From assembly GCA_964059195.1 (NCBI GenBank), contig CAXKWD010000002.1:164740559-164804558 (forward strand): a stretch of DNA of 64,000 nucleotides, written 5' to 3'. Source of the DNA: Ectobius pallidus (taxonomy: Eukaryota > Arthropoda > Insecta > Blattodea > Ectobiidae). Made by a program: the position numbers and the translations under genes. Below the pieces are notes generated by a model, which worked only from the letters and a program-made list of their open reading frames with translations, was not told the DNA's origin and ran no database searches. Positions 13,244-24,599 of the stretch are shown here, piece by piece (position 1 is the stretch's first letter; the number at the start of each line of letters is the position of its first letter).

Positions 13244-14630
13244 GACTTTTATATTAACAATATAATCTCAAAAATGTCTTGTGTTTCCGAGGAAACATAA
13301 GTTTATATGGCAAAGGCAGTTGAAACTTTTTTTTTCCACTTTTATACAATCCTCCGCTTTTATAGAAGCTGCATCCCTTCCCGGGATTCTCAGCCCTGCC
13401 AACTTTCGTAAGCGTCTATTTTATTTTTATTTCCGAAAGTTTTTTTATGCTGTGAGTGTGCGGAAATGTAAAAGATGTTATTTTTGCCGATGTAACTTTT
13501 TTCGTGCGAGGCGTTTTCAACGGTTCGACAGCCGTTATCTTGTAAACTATGGTACATTTTTATTGTTGATGTACACGGTTTTATACGCAATGAAATGTTA
13601 TGACGTTCGTCTCTTGGGAGTTTTTATGTACTAGGCTGATAAAATGGTTTTATTTCGACTTTTGTAAAATCCTGCGCGATTTTCATCTCCAAGAATAAAA
13701 AAAATTGTTTTTACATTAACAATATAATCTCAAAAATGTCTTGTGTTTCCGAGGAAACAAGTTTATATGCCAAAGGCAGTTGAAACTGTTTTTTTTACAC
13801 TGTTATAAAATTATGCGCTTTTATAGAAGCTGCATGCCTTCCCGGGATTCTCAGCCATGCCAACTTCCGTAAGCGTCGATTTTATTTTTATTTCCGAAAG
13901 TTTCTTTTATGCCGTGAGTGTGCGGAATTGAAAAAGATGTTATTTTTGCCGATATGACTTTTTTCGTGCGAGGCGTTTTCAACGGTTCGAAAGCCTTTAT
14001 CTCGTAAACTATGGTACATTTTTATTGTTGATCTACATTGTTATATTCGCAAAGAAAAGTTATGCCTTTTGTCATTTGGGAGGATTTATGTAGTACGCTG
14101 ATAAAACGTTTTTATTTCGAGTTTTCAAAAATCCTGCGCGACTTTCATCTCCAAGAATAAAATATACTGTTTTTACATTAACAATATAATCTCAAAAATT
14201 TATTGCGTTTCCGAGGAAACATAAGTTTATATGCAAAAGCAGTTGAAACTGTTCTTTTTCCAATCTTATACAATCCTGCTTTTTAATAGAAGCTGCATGC
14301 CTTCCCGGGATTCTCAGCCCTACAAACTTCCGTAAGCGTCGATTTTATTTTTATTTCCGAAAGTTTCTTTTATGCTGTGAGTGTGCGGAATTGTAAAAGA
14401 TGTTATTTTTGCCGATATTACTTTTCTCGTGTGAGGCGTTTTCAACGGTTCGACAGCCGTTATCTCGTAAACAATGGTACATTTTTATTGCTGATGTACA
14501 AGGTTTTATTCGCAATGAAATGTTATGACGTTCGTCTCTTGGGAGTTTTTATGTACTAGGCTGATAAAATGGTTTTATTTCGACTTTTCTAAAATCCTGC
14601 GCGTTTTTCATCTCCAAGAATAAAAAATAT
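13244..14630. repeat. Trimer C-D-A2, copy 1
   Basis: Starts: 13244 (C, whose first 9 bases are missing because of the E truncation), 13706 (D) and 14168 (A2). The corresponding trimer lies at 19972-21358. Both D copies have AAAATTATGCGC and both share ATCTACATTGTTATATTCGC; both A2 copies have GTAAACAATGG. Confidence 0.87.
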
Positions 14631-15092
14631 TGTTTTTACATTAACAATATAATCTCAAAAATGTCTTATGTTTCCGAGGAAACATAAGTTTATATGCCAA
14701 AGGCAGTTGAAACTTTTTTTTTCCACTTTTATACAATCCTCCGCTTTTATAGAAGCTGCATCCCTTCCCGGGATTCTCAGCCCTGCCAACTTTCGTAAGC
14801 GTCTATTTTATTTTTATTTCCGAAAGTTTTTTTATGCTGTGAGTGTGCGGAAATGTAAAAGATGTTATTTTTGCCGATGTAACTTTTTTCGTGCGAGGCG
14901 TTTTCAACGGTTCGACAGCCGTTATCTTGTAAACTATGGTACATTTTTATTGTTGATGTACACGGTTTTATACGCAATGAAATGTTATGACGTTCGTCTC
15001 TTGGGAGTTTTTATGTACTAGGCTGATAAAATGGTTTTATTTCGACTTTTGTAAAATCCTGCGCGATTTTCATCTCCAAGAATAAAAAAAAT
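14631..15092 (+). repeat. Reference monomer, type C
   Basis: Diagnostic bases: GTCTTATGTTTCCGAGG (some copies GTTCCCGAGG), GAAACTTTTTTTTTCCAC, CAATCCTCCGC, CTGCATCCCTTCC, AACTTTCGTAAGCGTC, AAAGTTTTTTTATG, GCGGAAATGTAAAAG, CCGATGTAAC, CGTGCGAGGCG, GTTATCTTGTAAAC and CACGGTTTTATACGC. I count 34 copies. Type C is nearly always followed by D. It carries the only long open frames of the array (117 codons on +, 66 on -), present in about 30 copies, and a 24-bp palindrome near its start. The T-run after GAAAC varies in length and shifts the frame at 3249, 45401 and 58337. Confidence 0.92.
14665..14688. repeat. 24-bp palindrome of type C monomers (example)
   Basis: Left arm CTTATGTTTCC (14,665-14,675), centre GA, right arm GGAAACATAAG (14,678-14,688): an 11-bp perfect inverted repeat. 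C monomers with GTTTCC carry it in full; those with GTTCCC have one mismatch. Types A, E and F keep the inner GTTTCC-GA-GGAAAC, B breaks it (GGATAC), and D keeps the core but has lost 2 bp of the right arm. Function unknown; such dyads can be protein-binding sites or extrude as cruciforms. Confidence 0.85.
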
Positions 15093-17404
15093 TGTTTTTA
15101 CATTAACAATATAATCTCAAAAATGTCTTGTGTGTCCGAGGAAACAAGTTTATATGCCAAAGGCAGTTGAAACTGTTTTTTTTACACTGTTATAAAATCC
15201 TGCGCTTTTATAGAAGCTGCATGCCTTCCCGGGATTCTCAGCCATGCCAACTTCCGTAAGCGTCGATTTTATTTTTATTTCCGAAAGTTTCTTTTATGCT
15301 GTGAGTGTGCGGAATTATAAACGATGTTATTTTTGCCAAAATGACTTTTTTCGTGTGAGTCGTTTTCAACGGTTCGACAGCCGTTATCTCGTAAACTATG
15401 GTACATTTTTATTGTTGATGTACACGCTTTTATTCGCAATGAAATGTTTTGACGTTCGTCTCTTGGGAGTTTTTATGTACTAGGGTGATAAAATGGTTTT
15501 ATTTCGACTTTTCTAAAATCCTGCGCGACTTTCATCTCCAAGAATAAAAAATATTGTTTTTACATTAACAATATAATGTCAAAAATGTCTTGTGTTTCCG
15601 AGGATACATAAGTTTACATGCAAAAGCAGTTGAAACTGTTCTTTTTCCAATCTTATACAATCATGCGCTTTAATAGAAGCTGCATGCCTTCCCGGGATTC
15701 TCAGCCCTGCCAACTTCCGTTAGCGTCGATTTTATTTTTATTTCCGAAAGTTTCATTTATGCTGTGAGCATGCGGAATTATAAACGATGTTATTTTTGCC
15801 GATATGACTTTCTTCGTGTGAGTCGTTTTCAACGGTTCGACAGCCGTTATCTCGTAAACTATGGTACATTTTTATTGATGATGTACACGCTTTTATTCGC
15901 AATGAAATGTTATGACGTTCGTCTCTTGGGAGTTTTTATGTACTAGGCTGATAAAATGGTTTTATTTCGACTTTTCTAAAATCCTGCGCGTTTTTCATCT
16001 CCAAGAATAAAAAATATTGTTTTTACTTTAACAATATAATCTCAAAAATGTCTTATGTTTCCGAGGAAACATAAGTTTATATGCCAAAGGCAGTTGAAAC
16101 TTTTTTTTTCCACTTTTATACAATCCTCCGCTTTTATAGAAGCTGCATCCCTTCCCGGGATTCTCAGCCCTGCCAACTTTCGTAAGCGTCTATTTTATTT
16201 TTATTTCCGAAAGTTTTTTTATGCTGTGAGTGTGCGGAAATGTAAAAGATGTTATTTTTGCCGATGTAACTTTTTTCGTGCGAGGCGTTTTCAACGGTTC
16301 GACAGCCGTTATCTTGTAAACTATGGTACATTTTTATTGTTGATGTACACGGTTTTATACGCAATGAAATGTTATGACGTTCGTCTCTTGGGAGTTTTTA
16401 TGTACTAGGCTGATAAAATGGTTTTATTTCGACTTTTGTAAAATCCTGCGCGATTTTCATCTCCAAGAATAAAAAAAATTGTTTTTACATTAACAATATA
16501 ATCTCAAAAATGTCTTGTGTGTCCGAGGAAACAAGTTTATATGCCAAAGGCAGTTGAAACTGTTTTTTTTACACTGTTATAAAATCCTGCGCTTTTATAG
16601 AAGCTGCATGCCTTCCCGGGATTCTCAGCCATGCCAACTTCCGTAAGCGTCGATTTTATTTTTATTTCCGAAAGTTTCTTTTATGCTGTGAGTGTGCGGA
16701 ATTATAAACGATGTTATTTTTGCCAAAATGACTTTTTTCGTGTGAGTCGTTTTCAACGGTTCGACAGCCGTTATCTCGTAAACTATGGTACATTTTTATT
16801 GTTGATGTACACGCTTTTATTCGCAATGAAATGTTTTGACGTTCGTCTCTTGGGAGTTTTTATGTACTAGGGTGATAAAATGGTTTTATTTCGACTTTTC
16901 TAAAATCCTGCGCGACTTTCATCTCCAAGAATAAAAAATATTGTTTTTACATTAACAATATAATGTCAAAAATGTCTTGTGTTTCCGAGGATACATAAGT
17001 TTACATGCAAAAGCAGTTGAAACTGTTCTTTTTCCAATCTTATACAATCATGCGCTTTAATAGAAGCTGCATGCCTTCCCGGGATTCTCAGCCCTGCCAA
17101 CTTCCGTTAGCGTCGATTTTATTTTTATTTCCGAAAGTTTCATTTATGCTGTGAGTATGCGGAATTATAAACGATGTTATTTTTGCCGATATGACTTTCT
17201 TCGTGTGAGTCGTTTTCAACGGTTCGACAGCCGTTATCTCGTAAACTATGGTACATTTTTATTGATGATGTACACGCTTTTATTCGCAATGAAATGTTAT
17301 GACGTTCGTCTCTTGGGAGTTTTTATGTACTAGGCTGATAAAATGGTTTTATATCGACTTTTCTAAAATCCTGCGCGATTTTCATCTCCAAGAATAAAAA
17401 ATAT

Positions 17405-17869
17405 TGTTTTTACATTAACAATATAATCTCAAAAATGTCTTGTGTTTCGGAGGAAACATAAGCTTATATGCTAAAGGCAGTTGAAACTGTTTTTTTTTAC
17501 ACTGTTATAAAATAATGCGCTTTTATAGAATCTGCATGCCTTCCCGGGATTCTCTGCCATGCCAACTTTCATAAGCGTCGATTTTATTTTTATTTCCGAA
17601 AGTTTCTTTTATGCCGTGAGTGTGCGGAATTGAAAAAGATGTTATTTTTGCCGATATGACTTTTTTCGTGCGAGGGGTTTTTAACGGTTCGAAAGCCTTT
17701 ATCTCGTAAACTATGGTACATTTTTATTGTTGATGTACATGGTTATATTCGCAATGAAATGTTTTGACGTTCGTCTCTTGGGAGTTTTTATGTACTAGGC
17801 TGATAAAATGGTTTTATATCGACTTTTCTAAAATCCATTGCGACTTTCACCTTCAAGAATAAAAAATAT
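17405..17869 (+). repeat. Reference monomer, D' (D-to-B chimera)
   Basis: The 5' part is a D variant (CATAAGCTTATATG, AAAATAATGCGC, AGAATCTGCATGCC, CTCTGCCATGCC, AACTTTCATAAGCG, GAGGGGTTTTTAACGG). Within GTTATATTCGCAA, at about 17,741-17,755, it changes to a B-like end (ATGAAATGTTTTGACG, CTAGGCTGATAAAATGG, TATATCGAC). The end of the monomer is unusual: AAAATCCATTGCGAC and CACCTTCAAG. Sister copies start at 10677 (switch near 11,011-11,025) and 22284 (switch near 22,621-22,635). The AAGCTT gives a HindIII site that other types lack. Confidence 0.85.
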
Positions 17870-18333
17870 TGTTTTTACATTAACAATATAATCTCAAAAA
17901 TGTCTTGTGTTTCCGAGGAAACATAAGTTTATATGCAAAAGCAGTTGAAACTGTTCTTTTTTCCAATCTTATACAATCCAGCGATTTAATAGAAGCTGCA
18001 TGCCTTCCCGGGATTCTCAGCCCTGCCAACTTCCGTTAGCGTCGATTTTATTTTTATTTCCGAAAGTTTCATTTATGCTGTGAGTATGCGGAATTATAAA
18101 CGATGTTATTTTTGCCGATATGACTTTTTTCGTGTGAGCCGTTTTCAACGGTTCGACAGCCGTTATCTCGTAAACTATGGTACATTTTTATTGTTGATGT
18201 ACACGCTTTTATCCGCAATGAAATGTTATGACGTTCGTCTCTTCGGAGTTTTTATGTACTAGGCAGATAAAATGTTTTATTTCGACTTTTCTAAAATCCT
18301 GCGCGTTTTTCATCTCCAAGAATAAAAAAATAT
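17870..18333 (+). repeat. Reference monomer, type F
   Basis: This B-like monomer has TATATGCAAAAG instead of TACATGCAAAAG, CTTTTTTCCAATC with one extra T, CAATCCAGCGATTTAATAG, CGCTTTTATCCGC, CTCTTCGGAG and CTAGGCAGATAAAATG. Three copies (11141, 17870, 22749) always sit between D' and C. The copies at 17870 and 22749 also have GTGAGCCG instead of GTGAGTCG, so they are closer to each other than to the first. Confidence 0.85.
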
Positions 18334-19720
18334 TGTTTTTACATTAACAATATAATCTCAAAAATGTCTTGTGTTTCCGAGGAAACATAAGTTTATATGC
18401 CAAAGGCAGTTGAAACTTTTTTTTTCCACTTTTATACAATCCTCCGCTTTTATAGAAGCTGCATCCCTTCCCGGGATTCTCAGCCCTGCCAACTTTCGTA
18501 AGCGTCTATGTTATTTTTATTTCCGAAAGTTTTTTTATGCTGTGAGTGTGCGGAAATGTAAAAGATGTTATTTTTGCCGATGTAACTTTTTTCGTGCGAG
18601 GCGTTTTCAACGGTTCGACAGCCGTTATCTTGTAAACTATGGTACATTTTTATTGTTGATGTACACGGTTTTATACGCAATGAAATGTTATGACGTTCGT
18701 CTCTTGGGAGTTTTTATGTACTAGGCTGATAAAATGGTTTTATTTCGACTTTTGTAAAATCCTGCGCGATTTTCATCTCCAAGAATAAAAAAAATTGTTT
18801 TTACATTAACAATATAATCTCAAAAATGTCTTGTGTTTCCGAGGAAACAAGTTTATATGCCAAAGGCAGTTGAAACTGTTTTTTTTACACTGTTATAAAA
18901 TCCTGCGCTTTTATAGAAGCTGCATGCCTTCCCGGGATTCTCAGCCATGCCAACTTCCGTAAACGTCGATTTTATTTTTATTTCCGAAAGTTTCTTTTAT
19001 GCCGTGAGTGTGCGGAATTGAAAAAGATGTTATTTATGCCGATATGACTTTTTTCGTGCGAGACGTTTTCAACGGTTCGAAAGCCTTTATCTCGTAAACT
19101 ATGGTACATTTTTATTGTTGATGTACATGGTTATATTCGCAAGGAAAAGTTATGCCTTTTGTCATTTGGGAGGATTTATGTAGTACGCTGATAAAACGTT
19201 TTTATTTCGAGTTTTCAAAAATCCTGCACGACTTTCATCTCCAAGAATAAACTATACTGTTTTTACATTAACAATATAATCTCAAAAATTTATTGCGTTT
19301 CCGAGGAAACATAAGTTTATATGCAAAAGCAGTTGAAACTGTTCTTTTTCCAATCTTATACAATCCTGCTTTTTAATAGAAGCTGCATGCCTTCCCGGGA
19401 TTCTCAGCCCTACAAACTTCCGTAAGCGTCGATTTTATTTTTATTTCCGAAAGTTTCTTTTATGCTGTGAGTGTGCGGAATTGTAAAAGATGTTATTTTT
19501 GCCGATATTACTTTTCTCGTGTGAGGCGTTTTCAACGGTTTGACAGCCGTTATCTCGTAAACTATGGTACATTTTTATTGCTGATGTACAAGGTTTTATT
19601 CGCAATGAAATGTTATGACGTTCGTCTCTTGGTAGTTTTTATGTACTAGGCTGATAAAATGGTTTTATTTCGACTTTTCTAAAATCCTGCGCGACTTTCA
19701 TCTCCAAGAAAAAAAAATAT

Positions 19721-19971
19721 TGTTTTTACATTAACAATATAATCTCAAAAATGTCTTGTGTTTCCGAGGAAACATTAGTTTATATGCAAAAGCAGTTGAA
19801 ACTGTTCTTTTTTCACACTTATACAATCCTGCGCTTTAATAGAAGCTGCATGCCTTCCCGGGATTCTCAGCCCTGCCAACTTCCGTTAGCGTCGATTTTA
19901 GTTTCATTTCCGAAAGTTTCTTTTATGCTGTGAGTATGCGGATTTGAAAAAGATGTTATTTTTACCGATAT
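19721..19971 (+). repeat. Truncated E monomer, same junction as at 12993
   Basis: The break point is the same to the base as in the copy 6,728 bp upstream, so the deletion arose once and was copied with its block. The E at 24600, 4,879 bp downstream and in the equivalent position, is full length. Confidence 0.9.
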
Positions 19972-22283
19972 GACTTTTATATTAACAATATAATCTCAAA
20001 AATGTCTTGTGTTTCCGAGGAAACATAAGTTTATATGGCAAAGGCAGTTGAAACTTTTTTTTTCCACTTTTATACAATCCTCCGCTTTTATAGAAGCTGC
20101 ATCCCTTCCCGGGATTCTCAGCCCTGCCAACTTTCGTAAGCGTCTATTTTATTTTTATTTCCGAAAGTTTTTTTATGCTGTGAGTGTGCGGAAATGTAAA
20201 AGATGTTATTTTTGCCGATGTAACTTTTTTCGTGCGAGGCGTTTTCAACGGTTCGACAGCCGTTATCTTGTAAACTATGGTACATTTTTATTGTTGATGT
20301 ACACGGTTTTATACGCAATGAAATGTTATGACGTTCGTCTCTTGGGAGTTTTTATGTACTAGGCTGATAAAATGGTTTTATTTCGACTTTTGTAAAATCC
20401 TGCGCGATTTTCATCTCCAAGAATAAAAAAAATTGTTTTTACATTAACAATATAATCTCAAAAATGTCTTGTGTTTCCGAGGAAACAAGTTTATATGCCA
20501 AAGGCAGTTGAAACTGTTTTTTTTACACTGTTATAAAATTATGCGCTTTTATAGAAGCTGCATGCCTTCCCGGGATTCTCAGCCATGCCAACTTCCGTAA
20601 GCGTCGATTTTATTTTTATTTCCGAAAGTTTCTTTTATGCCGTGAGTGTGCGGAATTGAAAAAGATGTTATTTTTGCCGATATGACTTTTTTCGTGCGAG
20701 GCGTTTTCAACGGTTCGAAAGCCTTTATCTCGTAAACTATGGTACATTTTTATTGTTGATCTACATTGTTATATTCGCAAAGAAAAGTTATGCCTTTTGT
20801 CATTTGGGAGGATTTATGTAGTACGCTGATAAAACGTTTTTATTTCGAGTTTTCAAAAATCCTGCGCGACTTTCATCTCCAAGAATAAAATATACTGTTT
20901 TTACATTAACAATATAATCTCAAAAATTTATTGCGTTTCCGAGGAAACATAAGTTTATATGCAAAAGCAGTTGAAACTGTTCTTTTTCCAATCTTATACA
21001 ATCCTGCTTTTTAATAGAAGCTGCATGCCTTCCCGGGATTCTCAGCCCTACAAACTTCCGTAAGCGTCGATTTTATTTTTATTTCCGAAAGTTTCTTTTA
21101 TGCTGTGAGTGTGCGGAATTGTAAAAGATGTTATTTTTGCCGATATTACTTTTCTCGTGTGAGGCGTTTTCAACGGTTCGACAGCCGTTATCTCGTAAAC
21201 AATGGTACATTTTTAATGCTGATGTACAAGGTTTTATTCGCAATGAAATGTTATGACGTTCGTCTCTTGGGAGTTTTTATGTACTAGGCTGATAAAATGG
21301 TTTTATTTCGACTTTTCTAAAATCCTGCGCGTTTTTCATCTCCAAGAATAAAAAATATTGTTTTTACATTAACAATATAATCTCAAAAATGTCTTATGTT
21401 TCCGAGGAAACATAAGTTTATATGCCAAAGGCAGTTGAAACTTTTTTTTTCCACTTTTATACAATCCTCCGCTTTTATAGAAGCTGCATCCCTTCCCGGG
21501 ATTCTCAGCCCTGCCAACTTTCGTAAGCGTCTATTTTATTTTTATTTCCGAAAGTTTTTTTATGCTGTGAGTGTGCGGAAATGTAAAAGATGTTATTTTT
21601 GCCGATGTAACTTTTTTCGTGCGAGGCGTTTTCAACGGTTCGACAGCCGTTATCTTGTAAACTATGGTACATTTTTATTGTTGATGTACACGGTTTTATA
21701 CGCAATGAAATGTTATGACGTTCGTCTCTTGGGAGTTTTTATGTACTAGGCTGATAAAATGGTTTTATTTCGACTTTTCTAAAATCCTGCGCGATTTTCA
21801 TCTCCAAGAATAAAAAATATTGTTTTTACATTAACAATATAATGTCAAAAATGTCTTGTGTTTCCGAGGATACATAAGTTTACATGCAAAAGCAGTTGAA
21901 ACTGTTCTTTTTCCAATCTTATACAATCATGCGCTTTAATAGAAGCTGCATGCCTTCCCGGGATTCTCAGCCCTGCCAACTTCCGTTAGCGTCGATTTTA
22001 TTTTTATTTCCGAAAGTTTCATTTATGCTGTGAGTATGCGGAATTATAAACGATGTTATTTTTGCCGATATGACTTTCTTCGTGTGAGTCGTTTTCAACG
22101 GTTCGACAGCCGTTATCTCGTAAACTATGGTACATTTTTATTGATGATGTACACGCTTTTATTCGCAATGAAATGTTATGACGTTCGTCTCTTGGGAGTT
22201 TTTATGTACTAGGCTGATAAAATGGTTTTATATCGACTTTTCTAAAATCCTGCGCGATTTTCATCTCCAAGAATAAAAAATAT
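19972..22283. repeat. C-D-A2 trimer plus C-B dimer
   Basis: Starts: 19972 (C), 20434 (D), 20896 (A2), 21359 (C), 21821 (B). The sequence follows 13244-15050 at an offset of 6,728 bp until the end of the C at 21359. There CTTTTGTAAAATCC becomes CTTTTCTAAAATCC (about 21,778), and the next monomer is B rather than D/B'. From here the match is to 16942 onward at an offset of 4,879 bp. This is a visible recombination join. Confidence 0.85.
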
Positions 22284-24599
22284 TGTTTTTACATTAACAA
22301 TATAATCTCAAAAATGTCTTGTGTTTCGGAGGAAACATAAGCTTATATGCCAAAGGCAGTTGAAACTGTTTTTTTTTACACTGTTATAAAATAATGCGCT
22401 TTTATAGAATCTGCATGCCTTCCCGGGATTCTCTGCCATGCCAACTTTCATAAGCGTCGATTTTATTTTTATTTCCGAAAGTTTCTTTTATGCCGTGAGT
22501 GTGCGGAATTGAAAAAGATGTTATTTTTGCCGATATGACTTTTTTCGTGCGAGGGGTTTTTAACGGTTCGAAAGCCTTTATCTCGTAAACTATGGTACAT
22601 TTTTATTGTTGATGTACATGGTTATATTCGCAATGAAATGTTTTGACGTTCGTCTCTTGGGAGTTTTTATGTACTAGGCTGATAAAATGGTTTTATATCG
22701 ACTTTTCTAAAATCCATTGCGACTTTCATCTTCAAGAATAAAAAATATTGTTTTTACATTAACAATATAATCTCAAAAATGTCTTGTGTTTCCGAGGAAA
22801 CATAAGTTTATATGCAAAAGCAGTTGAAACTGTTCTTTTTTCCAATCTTATACAATCCAGCGATTTAATAGAAGCTGCATGCCTTCCCGGGATTCTCAGC
22901 CCTGCCAACTTCCGTTAGCGTCGATTTTATTTTTATTTCCGAAAGTTTCATTTATGCTGTGAGTATGCGGAATTATAAACGATGTTATTTTTGCCGATAT
23001 GACTTTTTTCGTGTGAGCCGTTTTCAACGGTTCGACAGCCGTTATCTCGTAAACTATGGTACATTTTTATTGTTGATGTACACGCTTTTATCCGCAATGA
23101 AATGTTATGACGTTCGTCTCTTCGGAGTTTTTATGTACTAGGCAGATAAAATGTTTTATTTCGACTTTTCTAAAATCCTGCGCGTTTTTCATCTCCAAGA
23201 ATAAAAAAATATTGTTTTTACATTAACAATATAATCTCAAAAATGTCTTGTGTTTCCGAGGAAACATAAGTTTATATGCCAAAGGCAGTTGAAACTTTTT
23301 TTTTCCACTTTTATACAATCCTCCGCTTTTATAGAAGCTGCATCCCTTCCCGGGATTCTCAGCCCTGCCAACTTTCGTAAGCGTCTATGTTATTTTTATT
23401 TCCGAAAGTTTTTTTATGCTGTGAGTGTGCGGAAATGTAAAAGATGTTATTTTTGCCGATGTAACTTTTTTCGTGCGAGGCGTTTTCAACGGTTCGACAG
23501 CCGTTATCTTGTAAACTATGGTACATTTTTATTGTTGATGTACACGGTTTTATACGCAATGAAATGTTATGACGTTCGTCTCTTGGGAGTTTTTATGTAC
23601 TAGGCTGATAAAATGGTTTTATTTCGACTTTTGTAAAATCCTGCGCGATTTTCATCTCCAAGAATAAAAAAAATTGTTTTTACATTAACAATATAATCTC
23701 AAAAATGTCTTGTGTTTCCGAGGAAAGAAGTTTATATGCCAAAGGCAGTTGAAACTGTTTTTTTTACACTGTTATAAAATCCTGCGCTTTTATAGAAGCT
23801 GCATGCCTTCCCGGGATTCTCAGCCATGCCAACTTCCGTAAACGTCGATTTTATTTTTATTTCCGAAAGTTTCTTTTATGCCGTGAGTGTGCGGAATTGA
23901 AAAAGATGTTATTTATGCCGATATGACTTTTTTCGTGCGAGACGTTTTCAACGGTTCGAAAGCCTTTATCTCGTAAACTATGGTACATTTTTATTGTTGA
24001 TGTACATGGTTATATTCGCAAGGAAAAGTTATGCCTTTTGTCATTTGGGAGGATTTATGTAGTACGCTGATAAAACGTTTTTATTTCGAGTTTTTAAAAA
24101 TCCTGCACGACTTTCATCTCCAAGAATAAACTATACTGTTTTTACATTAACAATATAATCTCAAAAATTTATTGCGTTTCCGAGGAAACATAAGTTTATA
24201 TGCAAAAGCAGTTGAAACTGTTCTTTTTCCAATCTTATACAATCCTGCTTTTTAATAGAAGCTGCATGCCTTCCCGGGATTCTCAGCCCTACAAACTTCC
24301 GTAAGCGTCGATTTTATTTTTATTTCCGAAAGTTTCTTTTATGCTGTGAGTGTGCGGAATTGTAAAAGATGTTATTTTTGCCGATATTACTTTTCTCGTG
24401 TGAGGCGTTTTCAACGGTTCGACAGCCGTTATCTCGTAAACTATGGTACATTTTTATTGCTGATGTACAAGGTTTTATTCGCAATGAAATGTTATGACGT
24501 TCGTCTCTTGGTAGTTTTTATGTACTAGGCTGATAAAATGGTTTTATTTCGACTTTTCTAAAATCCTGCGCGACTTTCATCTCCAAGAAAAAAAAATAT
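22284..24599. repeat. Five-monomer block, copy 3: D'-F-C-D-A2
   Basis: Starts: 22284 (D'), 22749 (F), 23213 (C), 23675 (D), 24137 (A2). It matches 17405-19720 at an offset of 4,879 bp. The next monomer is a full-length E, so the copy shows the arrangement without the 212-bp deletion. D has GAGGAAAGAAG, as at 12067, whereas copy 2 has GAGGAAACAAG; copies therefore mix variants. Confidence 0.87.

Larger units (their letters stand above)
14631..17404. repeat. Tandem duplicated trimer C - D/B' - B, 1,387 bp each
   Basis: First copy 14631-16017 (C 14631, D/B' 15093, B 15555); second copy 16018-17404 (C 16018, D/B' 16480, B 16942). I spotted only a few differences: ACATTAAC against ACTTTAAC near 16,026, GAGCATGCGG at 15,767 against GAGTATGCGG, and TATTTCG against TATATCG at the end of the B copies. 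It is one of the youngest looking duplications here. The middle monomer joins a D 5' part (GCCATGCCAACTT, CGTAAGCG) to a B' 3' part (ATGCTGTGAG, ATTATAAACG, CCAAAATGAC). Confidence 0.88.
17405..19971. repeat. Six-monomer block, copy 2: D'-F-C-D-A2-E(truncated)
   Basis: Starts: 17405 (D'), 17870 (F), 18334 (C), 18796 (D), 19258 (A2), 19721 (E, 251 bp). It matches 10677-13243 at an offset of 6,728 bp (6,729 for F). The A2 has CTTGGTAGTTTTT, shared with the A2 at 24137 and not with the one at 12529, so copies 2 and 3 are the closest pair. Confidence 0.88.

Noticed and set aside
14300..14310. SmaI/XmaI site CCCGGG as a functional signal
   Set aside because: It is a useful landmark in nearly every monomer but is lost in some (for example 8,939 and 12,666) with no other effect visible; no role can be inferred.
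14777..14977. 66-codon open frame on the - strand of type C monomers
   Set aside because: It lies fully inside the + frame, has no recognisable motif, and is as well explained by copies of one stop-free stretch.
14668..15021. 117-codon open frame on the + strand of type C monomers (about 30 copies), with a 60-codon relative in types A2 and B
   Set aside because: It recurs because the satellite recurs. The frame is closed in D and in the 5' half of A, B and E, changes with single-base T-run length (3249, 45401, 58337), and overlaps an open frame on the opposite strand. The product is a low-complexity F, Y, R and C-rich chain expected from T-rich DNA, with no domain I can recognise.
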